Below, piece after piece: positions 63,770 to 64,000 of a stretch of 64,000 bases of DNA. The notes under the pieces were generated by a model, which saw only the letters and a program-made list of their open reading frames with translations, searched no databases and had not been told where the DNA came from. The position numbers and the translations under genes were made by a program. Location of the stretch: contig PAKZ01000035.1 of the NCBI GenBank assembly GCA_002706335.1, positions 123,455 through 187,454 on the forward strand. Reading direction: 5' to 3'. This DNA is from Ahrensia sp. Its GTDB lineage: Bacteria > Pseudomonadota > Alphaproteobacteria > Rhizobiales > Rhizobiaceae. How positions within the stretch are numbered: position 1 is the first letter of the stretch; every line of letters begins with the position of its first letter.

Positions 63770-64000
63770 TCAGTTCGCCTGGCGGCGCAGAAACGCCGGT
63801 ATCTCCAGCTGATCCTCTTCGGAAGAGGACTGCCCCTGGGGGGCAGAACGGCCGTGATCGTCCAGTTGTCCCTTGCGCGGCGCATAGAGCTGCGCGTCCT
63901 GCGAAAGCTGCCGGCGCGGTTCCGGCTGCCCTTGGGCAAGACCGTGATCGGCCGGCCGCAATTTCGGTGAAACCGCGGCCTTTTCCTCACGCGAAAGCCC
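63770..64000 (-). CDS. ftsZ: cell division protein FtsZ, C-terminal fragment
   Basis: The last 76 residues, cut by the window edge. The sequence is the Gln/Arg/Pro-rich linker of alphaproteobacterial FtsZ ending in the conserved C-terminal peptide L-E-I-P-A-F-L-R-R-Q-A-N, which binds FtsA and other division proteins. The GTPase domain lies outside the window. Confidence 0.88.
   Translation of the reverse strand, partial: GLSREEKAAVSPKLRPADHGLAQGQPEPRRQLSQDAQLYAPRKGQLDDHGRSAPQGQSSSEEDQLEIPAFLRRQAN

Overview
The window is a high-GC (roughly 60-65 %) alphaproteobacterial chromosome segment, most likely Hyphomicrobiales (Rhizobiales). Support: the gene order ftsZ-lpxC-bamD-recN-ligA at the right end, a UvrB with the long N-terminal extension usual in this order, several families of short palindromic repeats typical of rhizobial genomes, small DUF1127-type and DUF1344 proteins, and a SoxR-type operator in front of a monooxygenase gene rather than soxS. 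A DMSP-lyase-like cupin hints at a marine or coastal lifestyle. The genus cannot be fixed from the sequence alone.

Layout. 1-9.3 kb: metabolic genes (enolase-superfamily dehydratase with cupin partner, Zn alcohol dehydrogenase, SoxR-box-controlled ABM monooxygenase, DUF486 protein, proC, acyl-CoA thioesterase and hydrolase), a TetR regulator divergent from a small membrane protein, a YegD-like Hsp70 and a solitary BrnA-type antitoxin. 9.3-19.8 kb: envelope genes, with three tandem GT39/ArnT-like glycosyltransferases behind an extensin-like lipoprotein, then a PRC-barrel protein, a diguanylate cyclase, DUF1206 and PAP2 membrane proteins and an aldose epimerase. 19.9-26.7 kb: an EamA exporter, an SRPBCC-YCII-ECF42 sigma operon with its own ECF42-type promoter, a StcD-like flavin oxidoreductase, a zinc membrane peptidase and SixA. 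26.8-34.9 kb: uvrB whose 3' part has been invaded in frame by repeats, and downstream of it an accessory region in which uvrB 3' ends recur after each added gene. The last addition is an AT-rich SIR2-STAND gene, the best candidate for an unusual (anti-phage) system, followed by a hairpin-rich non-coding stretch. 34.9-43 kb: TAXI solute-binding protein, coiled-coil membrane protein, MFS exporter, SDR, AraC regulator, phospholipase D-like protein, glutamine amidotransferase. 43-53.6 kb: isocitrate lyase, PPK2, lipid kinase, a LuxR/LuxI quorum-sensing pair, a DUF2189 protein, SCO1, a cation/proton antiporter and prmA. 53.7-64 kb: aminopeptidase P, AzlCD, DMSP-lyase-like cupin, and the ligA-recN-bamD-lpxC-ftsZ block.

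How genes work together. The clearest modules are the autoregulated ECF42 operon, the luxR-luxI pair with a hairpin over the luxI ribosome binding site, the enolase/cupin pair, the three-gene GT39 operon, AzlCD, and the division/envelope/repair cluster on the right. No rRNA, tRNA, CRISPR array, transposase or integrase was recognised. All calls come from reading the sequence; no database search was run.
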